Positions 15,892 to 25,799 of a stretch of 64,000 nt of DNA are shown in pieces (the stretch's first letter is position 1; each line of letters opens with the position of its first letter). The notes under the pieces are model-generated. The model searched no databases. It was not told the origin of the DNA and was given only the letters and a program-made list of their open reading frames with translations. Source of the DNA: Paenibacillus mangrovi (GTDB lineage Bacteria > Bacillota > Bacilli > Paenibacillales > Paenibacillaceae); the NCBI RefSeq assembly GCF_022898935.1, contig NZ_JALIRP010000006.1, forward strand, positions 62,001-126,000, read 5' to 3'. The position numbers and the translations under genes were made by a program.

Positions 15892-18291
15892 ATGTTGTCT
15901 TTGATGATGAGGGATAAAAAGAGGACAGGGCTTCCGATATGGCTCTTGGCGCTATTCATAGTTTTCCAGCTTGGAATTGGAAACGGTATCGTCCATGCCG
16001 ATGACAAGCCTTCCATTGCGATGAAAACCGAAGTAGGCTACAACGGGATGATGAAAGAAGGAGCCTGGAATCCGCTGAAGCTAACATTAACCAGCAATCA
16101 AGATCTATCGGGAGACATCGTTTTCCAGGTGATGGAGGATCGGCATGGGAACAGCCCAACCTCGTATGTTCAGCATGTGGAGCTGCCGAAGGATACGGCT
16201 AAGGAGGTTATCCTGACCATTCCGGGGCAGCAGTATTCTAAAAACAACAATGCTGTTTTTTTCTATGAAGGTTCTGTTGAAAAAGGCAAGCTGGTTCCGT
16301 TTTCGTCTGGCGACGGCTATATCAAAGGCTATACCATTAATTCCACGAATGTAGGCGTGCTAGCGGATGACCCCGACGCGATGAACTTTCTTTCGATGCT
16401 GCAAAGCGGCAGTTCGAAAATCAGCGTCATGCATATGAAGCAAAAGGACATTCCCGACGATCCGATGCTTCTCGATGGAATCGATATTCTCGTGTTCAAC
16501 CGCTTTGCATCTGACACGCTGACTCCGGCACAAGTGCAATCTATTGAGCAGTGGGTCAAAACCGGAGGCCATCTAATCCTGGGTGGCGGCGCGGCTTATC
16601 CGAAAACGGCAGCTCCTTTCTCGGACATATCGCCGGTTAAGTATACAGGAACATTCAGTGTTTCATCCTTGCCAGAGCTGGAAAAGCTGGGCGGTACTAA
16701 AAGTGGCGCGGCAAAGCTGAACCTGGGCGGCGAAATCACGTTATCGGACGCCGAACCGGTAAAAGAAGCGAAGCTGCTCTATACGACAGGCGGCAAGCCG
16801 CTGTTTGCAAGCCGTCCGGTCGAGAAGGGTAGGGTGCTTTACGCCGCTTATGACGTTGCTCAGGAGCCGATTGCTTCCTGGCCCGGGCATCCTTCCGTCT
16901 GGTCTTCGCTGCTCGGCAGCGATTTGCAAAAGAGCAATTGGAATGCCATGAACGGCAATTACGACCCGATGATGAATCTAAGTTATATCCTTAACTTTTT
17001 TCCTGCGCTGAAAATGCCTTCATTCCAGGTGCTGGCCTGGCTGATTATTATTTATGCCATTGTTGTCGCACCGCTACTTTATTTTCTTTTGAAAAAGGTA
17101 GACAAACGCGAATGGGCTTGGTGGATGATTCCCATAATCGCCGTCATTGCCAGTGGTACGGTCTATTTTATCGGAGCATCAGACAAAACCAAGGAACTGG
17201 CCCATACACTGAATGTGATTGAGCTGGACGGAAGCGGACAAGGAAAAGTGAAAAGCGCAACGGCCTTTTTCTCGCCGGGAAGCGGAAACTATCATCTGGA
17301 GCTTCCTGCCAACTCTTACGTATCTATTCAGAGGGACGGCGGATCTTTTTCAGGTTCGAATAACAGCCAGAGTCTGGTCGAGGTCGGATCCAAAGAGACA
17401 GACGTAAGACTTCTGGACATGCCGCAGTGGTCCTTAGCGAAACTTTGGGTAGAGCAGCGCGCCAAAAATGAAGGACTGGGCCAATTTAACGTAAGCTTGT
17501 TCATTAACGACAAAGGAGCCATTGACGGGAAAGTGGTTAATGCGACATCCAAAAGCATGAATCATGCGGCTCTAATCGTAGGGGGGAAAGTGTATCCGCT
17601 AGGAGATCTGGAGAAGGGGGAATCCATCTCACTGGCATCGGTCCAAAACCCGCAATCTTTCGTTAATGGCAATTTATCTTATGTCATGTTCCAGGGGAAT
17701 CCGGCGGGGGGAAAAGATCCCTATATCCGCGAGAGAGGCATGATCGACAATTACCTTCAACCGTCGGCCTGGTCTGCGAAGGACGCATACATATTGGCAT
17801 TCAGCAGCGACCAGCTCTTCAGCTACCGTAATGACGGCCGGGACATCGAAAACGATCAGCTGAATTTATGGCTTCAGCCTGTAAACATCAGTTGGACTCA
17901 AAACGGTAAGCTGAACATTCCGTTCGGATTCGTCACACCGATCGTCAATCAAGTATTTTCTCCGAACTGGTATGAGCAGCCGAACGGCGTCAGTCATATC
18001 GAGCAGGGGGAAATCACCTTCGATTACGACGTCCCCGACATGAAAAAGATGACGGGAGGAACGCTGAAGCTTCAGAGCAAAACTCCGGGCATGAAAACGG
18101 AATATTATATTTTTAATTATCAAAAGCAGGATTGGGACCTCATCAAATGGGATGCATCCAAGCAGTGGAGTACAGCCAATCCGAATGATCAGTATGCATC
18201 GCAGGGACGTATCCGCGTCAAGCTGACAGCCAAAGAAGCAACGGAGCTGAGACTGCCCGAGCTTGCAGTAGAGGGGGTACTGAAGCCATGA
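15892..18291 (+). CDS. Large secreted/membrane protein with GATase-like domain, unknown function
   Basis: A 799-residue protein with a signal peptide (hydrophobic residues 15-33, likely cleavage after VHA at 38-40). A beta-rich extracellular region follows, then a segment near residues 155-245 (GIDILVFNRF, GGHLILGGGA) with the pattern of a class I glutamine-amidotransferase-like fold. Two membrane helices lie at about 378-398 and 407-427, and a 370-residue extracellular C-terminal domain ends the protein. I do not recognise a named family. It is the first gene of the ABC/MoxR/VWA operon, and its stop overlaps the ABC ATPase start by four bases. The domain style is shared with the VWA proteins downstream, so it probably acts at the same membrane site. 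Confidence 0.7.
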   Translation: MLSLMMRDKKRTGLPIWLLALFIVFQLGIGNGIVHADDKPSIAMKTEVGYNGMMKEGAWNPLKLTLTSNQDLSGDIVFQVMEDRHGNSPTSYVQHVELPKDTAKEVILTIPGQQYSKNNNAVFFYEGSVEKGKLVPFSSGDGYIKGYTINSTNVGVLADDPDAMNFLSMLQSGSSKISVMHMKQKDIPDDPMLLDGIDILVFNRFASDTLTPAQVQSIEQWVKTGGHLILGGGAAYPKTAAPFSDISPVKYTGTFSVSSLPELEKLGGTKSGAAKLNLGGEITLSDAEPVKEAKLLYTTGGKPLFASRPVEKGRVLYAAYDVAQEPIASWPGHPSVWSSLLGSDLQKSNWNAMNGNYDPMMNLSYILNFFPALKMPSFQVLAWLIIIYAIVVAPLLYFLLKKVDKREWAWWMIPIIAVIASGTVYFIGASDKTKELAHTLNVIELDGSGQGKVKSATAFFSPGSGNYHLELPANSYVSIQRDGGSFSGSNNSQSLVEVGSKETDVRLLDMPQWSLAKLWVEQRAKNEGLGQFNVSLFINDKGAIDGKVVNATSKSMNHAALIVGGKVYPLGDLEKGESISLASVQNPQSFVNGNLSYVMFQGNPAGGKDPYIRERGMIDNYLQPSAWSAKDAYILAFSSDQLFSYRNDGRDIENDQLNLWLQPVNISWTQNGKLNIPFGFVTPIVNQVFSPNWYEQPNGVSHIEQGEITFDYDVPDMKKMTGGTLKLQSKTPGMKTEYYIFNYQKQDWDLIKWDASKQWSTANPNDQYASQGRIRVKLTAKEATELRLPELAVEGVLKP

Positions 18292-19217
18292 TAGACATTC
18301 AGCATTTAAGCAAAAGATATGGTAATTTCGATGCACTGAAGGATATTAATCTGTTTATTCCGGAAGGGACCGTGTTTGGATTTGTTGGGCCGAACGGTGC
18401 CGGCAAGTCCACGACCATGTCGATTCTAGCCACGCTGATGCTGCCGACATCGGGCGTTGCCAAGGTAGACGGCTTCGACGTGACGCAGCATCCGAAAGAG
18501 GTGCGCAAAAGAATCGGTTATATGCCGGATTTCTTCGGTGTATATGATCAGCTGAAAACGACGGAATATCTCCATTTCTACGGGGCGAGCTACAACATTC
18601 CACGCAGCGAACGGGAACAGCTGATTCCGCAGCTGCTAGAGCTGGTCAATCTGAGCGACAAAAGTGACGTATATGTGGATGGCCTCTCCCGGGGGATGAA
18701 GCAGCGCCTTTGCCTGGCACGGTGCCTGATTCACGATCCGAAGGTGCTCATTCTGGATGAACCGGCCTCGGGCCTTGATCCAAGGGCAAGAATCGAGATG
18801 CGCGAAATATTAAAAGAACTGAAGCAAATGGGCAAGACCATCATTATTTCCTCTCATATTTTGCCTGAGCTGGCGGAAATGGTAGATGAGATCGGCGTCA
18901 TCGAGCATGGGGAAATGGTGGCGCAGGGCAGAGTCTCTGATATTCAGGCCCGGCTCCGTGTCAAGAAAGTGCTTCATATCCGCGTGATGGATCGTGAAGA
19001 AGAGCTGGCTGCACGCCTGCAGGATGAAGCGATGGTATCAGCTGTACTTTCCGATAATACGGGCATCCATGTTCATTTCAGCGGGGGAGATGTGGAGCAG
19101 GTGCAGCTCCTTCAGAACATCATTTCATGGGGATATGCCGTGATATCCTACCATGAAGCACAAACCAATCTGGAGGATGTATTCCTCGAAATCACCAAAG
19201 GAGGAGCTGCCGTATGA
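18288..19217 (+). CDS. ABC transporter ATP-binding protein
   Basis: A 309-residue ABC ATPase: Walker A GPNGAGKST (about residues 35-43), signature LSRGMKQRL (about 133), Walker B LILDEP, and a DrrA/CcmA-type C-terminal extension. Such ATPases pair with ABC-2 permeases for export of lipids, polysaccharides, peptides or drugs. Translation is coupled to its neighbours on both sides through ATGA overlaps. The substrate is unknown; its place in a MoxR/VWA operon argues for an envelope role rather than drug export. Confidence 0.9.
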   Translation: MIDIQHLSKRYGNFDALKDINLFIPEGTVFGFVGPNGAGKSTTMSILATLMLPTSGVAKVDGFDVTQHPKEVRKRIGYMPDFFGVYDQLKTTEYLHFYGASYNIPRSEREQLIPQLLELVNLSDKSDVYVDGLSRGMKQRLCLARCLIHDPKVLILDEPASGLDPRARIEMREILKELKQMGKTIIISSHILPELAEMVDEIGVIEHGEMVAQGRVSDIQARLRVKKVLHIRVMDREEELAARLQDEAMVSAVLSDNTGIHVHFSGGDVEQVQLLQNIISWGYAVISYHEAQTNLEDVFLEITKGGAAV

Positions 19218-20155
19218 ACTGGAGCCGCAAATGGATCAATCCGGTGCTGGACAAGGAATTTCGGCTTCGGATGAGAACACCACGCTCGGCCTTTTCACTG
19301 CTAGCCTACATTTTGGTGCTTGGACTGATTGCGCTGGGTTTCATCTATATTACGCTGTACCTGGGGAATCAGGGGAATCAACCTTTTAATTCCAGCGCAG
19401 GCCGTATGATGTTCTACGTGCTCAGCTTTGCGCAGCTGATTCTGATTGCGTTTATGGCCCCGGCTTTGACAGCCGGCGTCATCAGCGGGGAACGGGAAAA
19501 GCAGACGTTAAGCATGCTGCTGACGACGCAGCAAAGCTCGGCGACGATCATTTTAAGCAAACTGTTCTCTTCTTTAAGCTTTATGACGCTCATTATTGTG
19601 GCGACCTTGCCAATCTACAGCATCGTTTTCCTCTATGGGGGGATTTCCCTTAAACAGATGATTTTTATCTTTTTATTTTATCTGTTTGTCATGCTGCTGC
19701 TGGGAGCGCTCGGTGTACTGTTCTCGACACTTTTTAAACGGACGATGATTTCGGTCATAGTGACCTATGGTGTGGGCCTGTGCATTTTCCTGCTGACCGG
19801 AATTCTGTATTTATTCGCCATGAGCATTGTACAGCGGAGTTATTACTCCGGACCGCCAACAACAGGCACCACCTATTCGTGGGTTGGCTATATTCTCGGA
19901 TTGAACCCGGCGGGAGCGCTGATCAGTCTGTTTGAACCGAGCTTTTCTAAGCAGGCGTTTCTGCTGCAGAACGGCAACCTGAGCTCGGATGCGCCGATTC
20001 AGCTCTGGCAGGAGTTTGTGCTGGTATACAGTGTGGTGATTATTGCGGCCTTATGGATCAGCATCCGCCGTATTCGTCCGGTAGCAAGACGCAAACACAG
20101 CCACCCTGAAAACGGGCTTCCGGGAGTGAAAACAAGTACAGGAGCGCATTCGTAA
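19214..20155 (+). CDS. ABC-2 type transporter permease
   Basis: A 313-residue polytopic membrane protein with six predicted helices. The first lies at about residues 28-52, then a typical SGEREKQTLSMLLTTQQS cytoplasmic segment (about 94-111) between helices 2 and 3, and helices to about residue 290. The C-terminal 25 residues are basic. It is the membrane partner of the preceding ATPase. AAAGGAGGAG precedes the ATG. Confidence 0.87.
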   Translation: MNWSRKWINPVLDKEFRLRMRTPRSAFSLLAYILVLGLIALGFIYITLYLGNQGNQPFNSSAGRMMFYVLSFAQLILIAFMAPALTAGVISGEREKQTLSMLLTTQQSSATIILSKLFSSLSFMTLIIVATLPIYSIVFLYGGISLKQMIFIFLFYLFVMLLLGALGVLFSTLFKRTMISVIVTYGVGLCIFLLTGILYLFAMSIVQRSYYSGPPTTGTTYSWVGYILGLNPAGALISLFEPSFSKQAFLLQNGNLSSDAPIQLWQEFVLVYSVVIIAALWISIRRIRPVARRKHSHPENGLPGVKTSTGAHS

Positions 20156-20190
20156 ACGTACGATCATAGAAGACTAAAGGAGGACAGCTC

Positions 20191-21843
20191 ATGGACGGCA
20201 TTCGGAAAGCGGTTCTGAAAGCGAGGTTACGGCTGCAGCAGTTTCGGTTGACCCGCTTTTCCCTATACGGAGCTGCTGCCGGACTTGGCGGAGCCATTCT
20301 GCTGCTGCTCGCGGCTCGTCTGTGGCCCATTCCAGCCTACCGTTATCTGGCCCTGGCAGTGGCATTGACCGGTTTATTAGCCGGTGCCCTCTGGGGTGCA
20401 TTGTATCGCGTGAAGGAGCACGAGGCTGCGCAAGCCATGGATGCGGCAACAGGCGGAGCCGAGCGAAGCGACATGATGGTGACGGCGCTCTCTTTTGCCG
20501 GGCAGGACAGCCCTGCTGCCCAGTGGCAGCGGAAGCAGGCGGAGATGTATGGAAGCAGCTTCACAGCGCAATTAAAGCGTAGGCTTCCATTTCCAAGTTA
20601 CAAAAAGATAGCGCTTGCTAGCTCTATTCTTCTTGCGGTAGCGGGCGTGCTTTCAATATTGCCCAATAAGATGGATACGAAGATCGCTGAGGCTGCACGT
20701 CAGAAAGAGTGGGTGCAGGATCAGAAGAAGCAGACGGAGCAGCTGGTCCGGCAGCTGCAGACGCAAAAGCTGGATCCGGCCGTCAAGAAACCACTGGAGG
20801 ATTCACTTAAATCGCTCCAAAAAAGGCTGGCAGCCGAGAAGGATCCGGAAATAGCGCTTGCTGAGCTAGAGAAAACAATGAAAGAAATGGAGAAAACGGC
20901 AGCGAAGCAGCAATCGGCAGTTCAGAACTTGACCGAATTGGGGAAGAAAATGCAGAATGCTCCAAGCATGTCATCCCTGGGAAAAAGCCTGGCTGAGGGA
21001 AAGCCGGAAGACCTGAAAAAGTCGATGGAAAAGTTCAAGCAGCAGGTGAAGCAGCTGTCTCCGGAGCAAAAGCAGCAGCTGCGTGAAGCTTTGAATAAGC
21101 TTGCGGATGAGGCAGCCAAAAACCCGGAGACTCAGGCGTTGAAGGATGCCTTGAAAAAGACCGAGAAAGCGTTGGCGGAAGGAGCAACCGATAAAGAAAA
21201 AGACGAGGCTCTGAGTGATCTGGAAGCAGCGCTTGCCAAAGCGCTTGCTGCGCGTGCAGCCGCCTCAAGCCAATCCGCAGCAGCTTCCAGTATGAGCTCC
21301 AAGCTGGCCTCGCAGGGACTTGGTCTGGCTTCGCAGATGACCGCATCCAGCATGCAGGTGTCGGATGCCTGGAGCAGCGGAGGCAGCGCAGAAGAGATGG
21401 CCTGGGCTGAAGAGACCAGCGGGACGGAGCCGGAAGACGGTGATTCTACTTCGCCGGGACAGGGCAGCAGAGCGGGTCAAAGCGGCTCCGGTAACGGCAG
21501 TGGTAGCGGTTCGGGCAGCGGAAGCGGCTCCGGCAGCGGCCAAGGAGCCGGCCAGGGGCCGGGAGCTGGCGTGGGTGCCGGCAGCAGAGACATGGTGATG
21601 ACCCCACGCAAATTTGAAGGCAGCGGCAATAAGCAGAATGATAAAGGGCCGCTGAAGGGGCAGGGAGGCACGATCCAGAAAGGCGGAGTATCTCCGGCCG
21701 TGGATGGCGCTAGCCGCCCGTATGAGGAAGTGTACAAAGAGTACGAGGCCGAGGCCAAAAAATCGCTGGGACGGCAGGAGCTGCCACAGCAGATGCAGAG
21801 CCTGGTCGAAAGCTATTTTACAGAGATTAACCCTAATCCGTAA
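20191..21843 (+). CDS. Membrane coiled-coil protein with Gly-Ser linker, unknown function
   Basis: A 550-residue protein. Two membrane helices lie near residues 25-70 and a third at about 144-164. A long, Lys/Glu/Gln-rich coiled coil covers about residues 170-365, then an Ala/Ser-rich stretch and a Gly-Ser linker (about 430-460). A conserved-looking C-terminal block (PYEEVYKEYEAEA ... LPQQMQSLVESYF) closes the protein. This last block resembles the end of proteins found in other MoxR/DUF58/VWA operons; that is from memory. Function unknown; a scaffold joining the ATPase to the VWA proteins is a possible role. Strong AAAGGAGGAC site. Confidence 0.7.
   Translation: MDGIRKAVLKARLRLQQFRLTRFSLYGAAAGLGGAILLLLAARLWPIPAYRYLALAVALTGLLAGALWGALYRVKEHEAAQAMDAATGGAERSDMMVTALSFAGQDSPAAQWQRKQAEMYGSSFTAQLKRRLPFPSYKKIALASSILLAVAGVLSILPNKMDTKIAEAARQKEWVQDQKKQTEQLVRQLQTQKLDPAVKKPLEDSLKSLQKRLAAEKDPEIALAELEKTMKEMEKTAAKQQSAVQNLTELGKKMQNAPSMSSLGKSLAEGKPEDLKKSMEKFKQQVKQLSPEQKQQLREALNKLADEAAKNPETQALKDALKKTEKALAEGATDKEKDEALSDLEAALAKALAARAAASSQSAAASSMSSKLASQGLGLASQMTASSMQVSDAWSSGGSAEEMAWAEETSGTEPEDGDSTSPGQGSRAGQSGSGNGSGSGSGSGSGSGSGQGAGQGPGAGVGAGSRDMVMTPRKFEGSGNKQNDKGPLKGQGGTIQKGGVSPAVDGASRPYEEVYKEYEAEAKKSLGRQELPQQMQSLVESYFTEINPNP
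21481..21560 (+). repeat. Gly-Ser-coding hexanucleotide-like repeat inside the coiled-coil gene
   Basis: Imperfect tandem GGCAGC/GGCTCC-type units encode a run of alternating Gly and Ser. Synonymous codons vary, so it is a selected protein linker more than a simple slippage tract, though copy-number variation is possible. Confidence 0.75.
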
Positions 21844-21867
21844 TGGGAACCAGGAGGACCGTATAAG

Positions 21868-22857
21868 ATGCAGGAAACCCAAATCCAGCCTGAGGCCTGG
21901 AAAGAAACGATATCGCGCGTGCGCAGTCAGATCGGCGAAATCATCGTCGGCCAGCAGGAGGTTGTCGAGCAAATGCTGTGGTGCATTTTTGCCGGAGGAC
22001 ATGCGCTGCTGGAAGGCATTCCGGGACTCGGGAAGACGATGCTCGTCCGCACGATTGCAGACACGCTTGACCTGTCTTTTTCACGTATTCAGTTTACACC
22101 TGACCTGATGCCGAGCGACATCACGGGGACACAGATTTTGTCGTTCGGAAGACAGGGCGAGACGGGAATGACGTTTCAAAGCGGACCTCTGTTCAGCAGC
22201 ATCGTGCTGGCAGATGAGATCAACCGCGCTACACCGAAGACCCAGAGTGCGCTGCTTGAGGCCATGCAGGAGAAGACCGTGACGGTTGGGAATGAGACGC
22301 ACCGTTTGCCTAGCCCATTTTTCGTATTGGCGACGCAGAACCCGCTCGAAAACGAGGGAACCTATCCGCTGCCTGAAGCACAGCTGGACCGTTTCCTCCT
22401 TAAAATTCTTGTGCCGTATCCGAATAGCGATGAGCTCAAAGAAATCGTGAAGAGAACGACATCCAATCATGTGCCTACCATTGTGAAGCAGGCGGGGCCG
22501 GAAGAACTTTTGGAAATCCAGCATGGAGCAAGAGAAGTTCTGGTTGCCGATGAGGTATTGGATTATGCGGCAACGCTGCTGATGATGTCCCATCCAGAAG
22601 AGGCATCAGCTCCGGAAGGCGTGAAAAAATACGTTCGTTTCGGGTCTGGACCGCGTGGCATTCAGTCGATCATCCAGGCGGGCAAGGTACGCGCGGTGTG
22701 CCAAGGGAGAATGCATCTGGCGCAAAGTGACATTAACGCCGTAGCCATTCCGGCATTGCGCCACCGGATCTTTTTGAATTTTGAAGGACAGGCCATGGGC
22801 GTGACCACCGATCAAGTCATTAAAGAAATGCTGCAGGCGCTTGGAGGACGGTCATGA
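21868..22857 (+). CDS. MoxR-family AAA+ ATPase
   Basis: A 329-residue AAA+ protein of the MoxR type: Walker A GIPGLGKT (about residues 50-57), Walker B VLADEINRA (about 112-120), sensor region LATQNPLENEGTYPLPEAQLDRF split across residues 151-174, and a C-terminal lid. MoxR ATPases act as chaperones that activate or assemble VWA-domain complexes and often sit beside DUF58 and VWA genes, as here. CCAGGAGGACC precedes the ATG. The stop overlaps the DUF58 start (ATGA). Confidence 0.93.
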   Translation: MQETQIQPEAWKETISRVRSQIGEIIVGQQEVVEQMLWCIFAGGHALLEGIPGLGKTMLVRTIADTLDLSFSRIQFTPDLMPSDITGTQILSFGRQGETGMTFQSGPLFSSIVLADEINRATPKTQSALLEAMQEKTVTVGNETHRLPSPFFVLATQNPLENEGTYPLPEAQLDRFLLKILVPYPNSDELKEIVKRTTSNHVPTIVKQAGPEELLEIQHGAREVLVADEVLDYAATLLMMSHPEEASAPEGVKKYVRFGSGPRGIQSIIQAGKVRAVCQGRMHLAQSDINAVAIPALRHRIFLNFEGQAMGVTTDQVIKEMLQALGGRS

Positions 22858-23789
22858 ATCCAGTCCATCTCCTGCCGCCGGACTGGATGGCACGGCTGGA
22901 AAGGCTTGCGCTCGGTTCAGGCAGAAGGGTTGCAGGCACGCTTCAAGGCAAGCGGCGTTCCAGCAGACTTGGATCCTCTCTTGAGTTCGCCGATTACCGT
23001 TCTTATGCACCGGGAGATGATATCCGCCGTTTTGACTGGGGGGTGTATTCCCGGACAGGAAAGCCCTTTGTCCGCCAGTTTATGGACGAGCAGGAGCTGA
23101 TGGTAAGTCTATATGTAGACTGCTCAGCCTCCATGGACTTTGGCGGGTCGCCGTTATCCGAGGGGAAGCCGAAAGGTAAGAGCGGGGAAAACAAGCTGCT
23201 TTTCGCCAAAAGGCTTGCTGCGAGCATTGGTTATATTGCTCTATGTTCCTATGAACGGTTGGGAGCTTATTGCTACAGCAATCGGCTGGACGGTCGTTTA
23301 CCGGTACTTCGGGGCCGGGGGTCCGCGATGAGATTATTTCAATTCTTGCAGGATATGCCTCCTGGAGCGGAAGGAAGCTTGTCATTTGCTCTTGGAGAGC
23401 CTGGGGCTGTGCCCCGCCTGTCCGGAATAACTTGGATCTTTTCTGATTTCTGGCTGGATGAAGGCGAGTCATCGATCGGAAGCGTTCTATCCCGTCTGGC
23501 GGGTGCTGGTCAGGAGGTTGTCCTTGTGCAGGTTTTGTCGCCGGAAGAAATTCATCCGGAACTGAGTGGTGACCTGCGCCTTGTAGACAGCGAGCTGAAC
23601 ACCGGCAAAGAGGTAGCCATCACGGGACGGGTGCTGCAGCGCTACCGCAAGGAATTGGAGCATTACCAGAACGAACTCCGGAAAATAGCATCGGAGCGCG
23701 GCATATCGTATGTCACTCTTTCAAGCGATATGTCACTGCAGGAGGCCGTGTTTGGCGTATTTGCGGGGGCGGGTCTTGTACGTGTCTGA
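22854..23789 (+). CDS. DUF58 domain protein (MoxR partner)
   Basis: A 311-residue protein with the DUF58 core at about residues 40-85 (SSLEFADYRSYAPGDDIRRF, then DW) and a degenerate VWA-like fold following (LYVDCSASMDFG, about 85-96). DUF58 proteins are regular partners of MoxR ATPases. No membrane helix is evident, so it is probably cytoplasmic or peripheral. It starts four bases inside the end of moxR and is followed after 36 bp by the first BatA-like gene. Confidence 0.88.
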   Translation: MNPVHLLPPDWMARLERLALGSGRRVAGTLQGKRRSSRLGSSLEFADYRSYAPGDDIRRFDWGVYSRTGKPFVRQFMDEQELMVSLYVDCSASMDFGGSPLSEGKPKGKSGENKLLFAKRLAASIGYIALCSYERLGAYCYSNRLDGRLPVLRGRGSAMRLFQFLQDMPPGAEGSLSFALGEPGAVPRLSGITWIFSDFWLDEGESSIGSVLSRLAGAGQEVVLVQVLSPEEIHPELSGDLRLVDSELNTGKEVAITGRVLQRYRKELEHYQNELRKIASERGISYVTLSSDMSLQEAVFGVFAGAGLVRV

Positions 23790-23825
23790 CCGATTCGAGT
23801 ACGTAGGGAGGAAGGAGGGATCTGA

Positions 23826-25799
23826 GTGGGAATCGGTTCATGGCTCGGGCTTTGGTTCGGACTGAGTATACCGGTGATTTTGGCTATGTATCTGCTGAAA
23901 CGTAAATTTCTTGACACCAAAGTGCCGAGCCATCTGCTATGGCAGAGGGTACTGAAGAATCAGGAGGCCAACCGTCCGTGGCAGAAGCTGCAAAACAGGC
24001 TCCTCCTGTGGCTTCAGCTGCTTGCCGCTGCTCTTCTTGTGTTTGCATTGATGCAACCCTTCTTGTGGACTTCCGGCGGCGGAAAGGAGCATGTCGTTCT
24101 GGTGGCGGATACATCCGGAAGCATGAGTGCAGTCACAAATGCGGCATCTGGACAGGCCTCCAAGGAGAGGCTCGAGCAGATGAAGCAGGAGATGAAAGAC
24201 TATATCAAACGGGAAGCGAAAAACAGCGAAATCACACTGCTCAGCATGAATGTGGAACCGAATGTGATCATTTCCCGGGAGAAGGACCACAGCCGTGCTG
24301 CCGAGGCAATAGATTCGCTTCAAGCTTATTTTGGCAAGGCTTCTTATGATGAAACGCTATCGCTGGCTTCGGCTTTAACCCGTGAAGAAACGGATGCGGA
24401 GGTTGTTGTATTTACCGATGGCCAATGGAAAGGGAATCCTTCATCTATTCCGTTTCAGGCTCCAGTGAGAGTCATGAAGGTGGATTCCGAAAAGGGCTTT
24501 AATCTCACCTTGCAGCAATTTGGCGTGAAGGACGAGCTGGGCGGAGCCACAGCCGTTGCGGTTGTGAAAAATAACAGCGAGGCCGCTAAGTCTACGGAGT
24601 TAAACATATATGGGGACGGTAAGCTGCTGAAAACGGCATCTACTGAGATCAAGCCGGGGGCATCTGCGACGTTAACGTTTCAGGCTTTACCAGGAGCAGA
24701 GGTGTATAAGGCAGAACTGGAGGGCAATGACGATTATGCAGCGGATAATGAGGCCTACGCATTTTCGCAATCCACCAATACTCCCCGGATCCTTCTGATC
24801 ACCCCAGGCAATCTGTTTCTGGAAAAGGGACTTCAGCTGACAGGCGCCGAGGTGGTTAAAATGACCCTGCCTGAGGTAGGCGAAAATAAGTCTCCTGACC
24901 AGTCCGGCGAGACAGCCGTACCGGAGAAGAAGCCGGATTTAGTCGTTATCGATGGAGCAGCTCCGTCCTTTATGTCCCAAGGAGAATGGAAAAAGCTTCT
25001 CGACCGTACGCCGGTGTGGACGCTTGGAGGCGGAGGAAGCGAAATTGCCGTAAACGGCGCTCAGCCCAAGCTCGTCAGCCATCCGGTAAACCGTTATGTG
25101 AGCTATAGCGGCGTATATATCGGCAGTGTACTGGAGCAGAAGCTTCCGGATTGGGCCGTGCCGATTGTCAACATTGACAATCACCCGGCGATCATTGCGG
25201 GTACCGAAAACGGTGAGCCGCGGTTATCCTTCCTGTTTAACTTGCAGGAAACGGATTTTCCACTGTCATCGGAATTTCCGATTGTGGTTCATGAAGCGGT
25301 ATCCTGGCTGACGGAAAGCGGCGGGAAAAGCCTCGGACGGTTTACGGCGGGATCGCGAATCGAAATTCCGGTCGCTGCGGATACCGTTTCGGCTCGCTGG
25401 GTTGCTAAAGACGGCATGGCCAAAGCGATGAAGGTACAAAATCTGGAGGCGGAAACCGGGGAGAAGGGAATTAGCGCTTTGCAGCAGGTTCCGACAATTC
25501 CGGGCCTGTATGCTTTTGAACAGGTGAACAGTGAGGGGAAAAGAATGGAGTATCTCACCGAATCCGCAGCCGATCCGTATGAAGCGCAGTGGGACAAAGT
25601 AAACACGAATCTGGATGCCATAGGAAAAAATGCAGGCGATGGAGAAACGACTGTAGCTTCAGCTTCCGAAACGGCTTCAGTCAAAAGCAACCCCGGCGGA
25701 GATCAAAGCAAGATACCGCTGACGCTGCTGCTTGCCGGGTTAGTGCTGCTCATTATTTTAGTGGAGTGGGGGGTGTATCAGCGTGGGCGTTCAATTTAG
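23826..25799 (+). CDS. BatA-like VWA-domain membrane protein
   Basis: A 657-residue protein with the BatA N-terminus: helix at about residues 3-20, a cytoplasmic loop (LLKRKFLDTKVPSHLLW), and a second helix at about 55-75. A VWA domain follows, with its metal site begun by DTSGSMS (about 92-98) and VVVFTDGQW near residue 198. Then comes a beta-rich extracellular region with a GATase-like segment (DLVVIDGAAPSF, about 377) and a C-terminal helix (about 630-650). GTG start with GGAGGAAGGAGGG before it. It overlaps the next gene by 17 bp. Confidence 0.83.
   Translation: MGIGSWLGLWFGLSIPVILAMYLLKRKFLDTKVPSHLLWQRVLKNQEANRPWQKLQNRLLLWLQLLAAALLVFALMQPFLWTSGGGKEHVVLVADTSGSMSAVTNAASGQASKERLEQMKQEMKDYIKREAKNSEITLLSMNVEPNVIISREKDHSRAAEAIDSLQAYFGKASYDETLSLASALTREETDAEVVVFTDGQWKGNPSSIPFQAPVRVMKVDSEKGFNLTLQQFGVKDELGGATAVAVVKNNSEAAKSTELNIYGDGKLLKTASTEIKPGASATLTFQALPGAEVYKAELEGNDDYAADNEAYAFSQSTNTPRILLITPGNLFLEKGLQLTGAEVVKMTLPEVGENKSPDQSGETAVPEKKPDLVVIDGAAPSFMSQGEWKKLLDRTPVWTLGGGGSEIAVNGAQPKLVSHPVNRYVSYSGVYIGSVLEQKLPDWAVPIVNIDNHPAIIAGTENGEPRLSFLFNLQETDFPLSSEFPIVVHEAVSWLTESGGKSLGRFTAGSRIEIPVAADTVSARWVAKDGMAKAMKVQNLEAETGEKGISALQQVPTIPGLYAFEQVNSEGKRMEYLTESAADPYEAQWDKVNTNLDAIGKNAGDGETTVASASETASVKSNPGGDQSKIPLTLLLAGLVLLIILVEWGVYQRGRSI

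Noticed and set aside
21481..21560. CRISPR or simple-sequence array
   Set aside because: The periodic GGC/AGC units are in frame and encode a Gly-Ser linker; there are no spacers.
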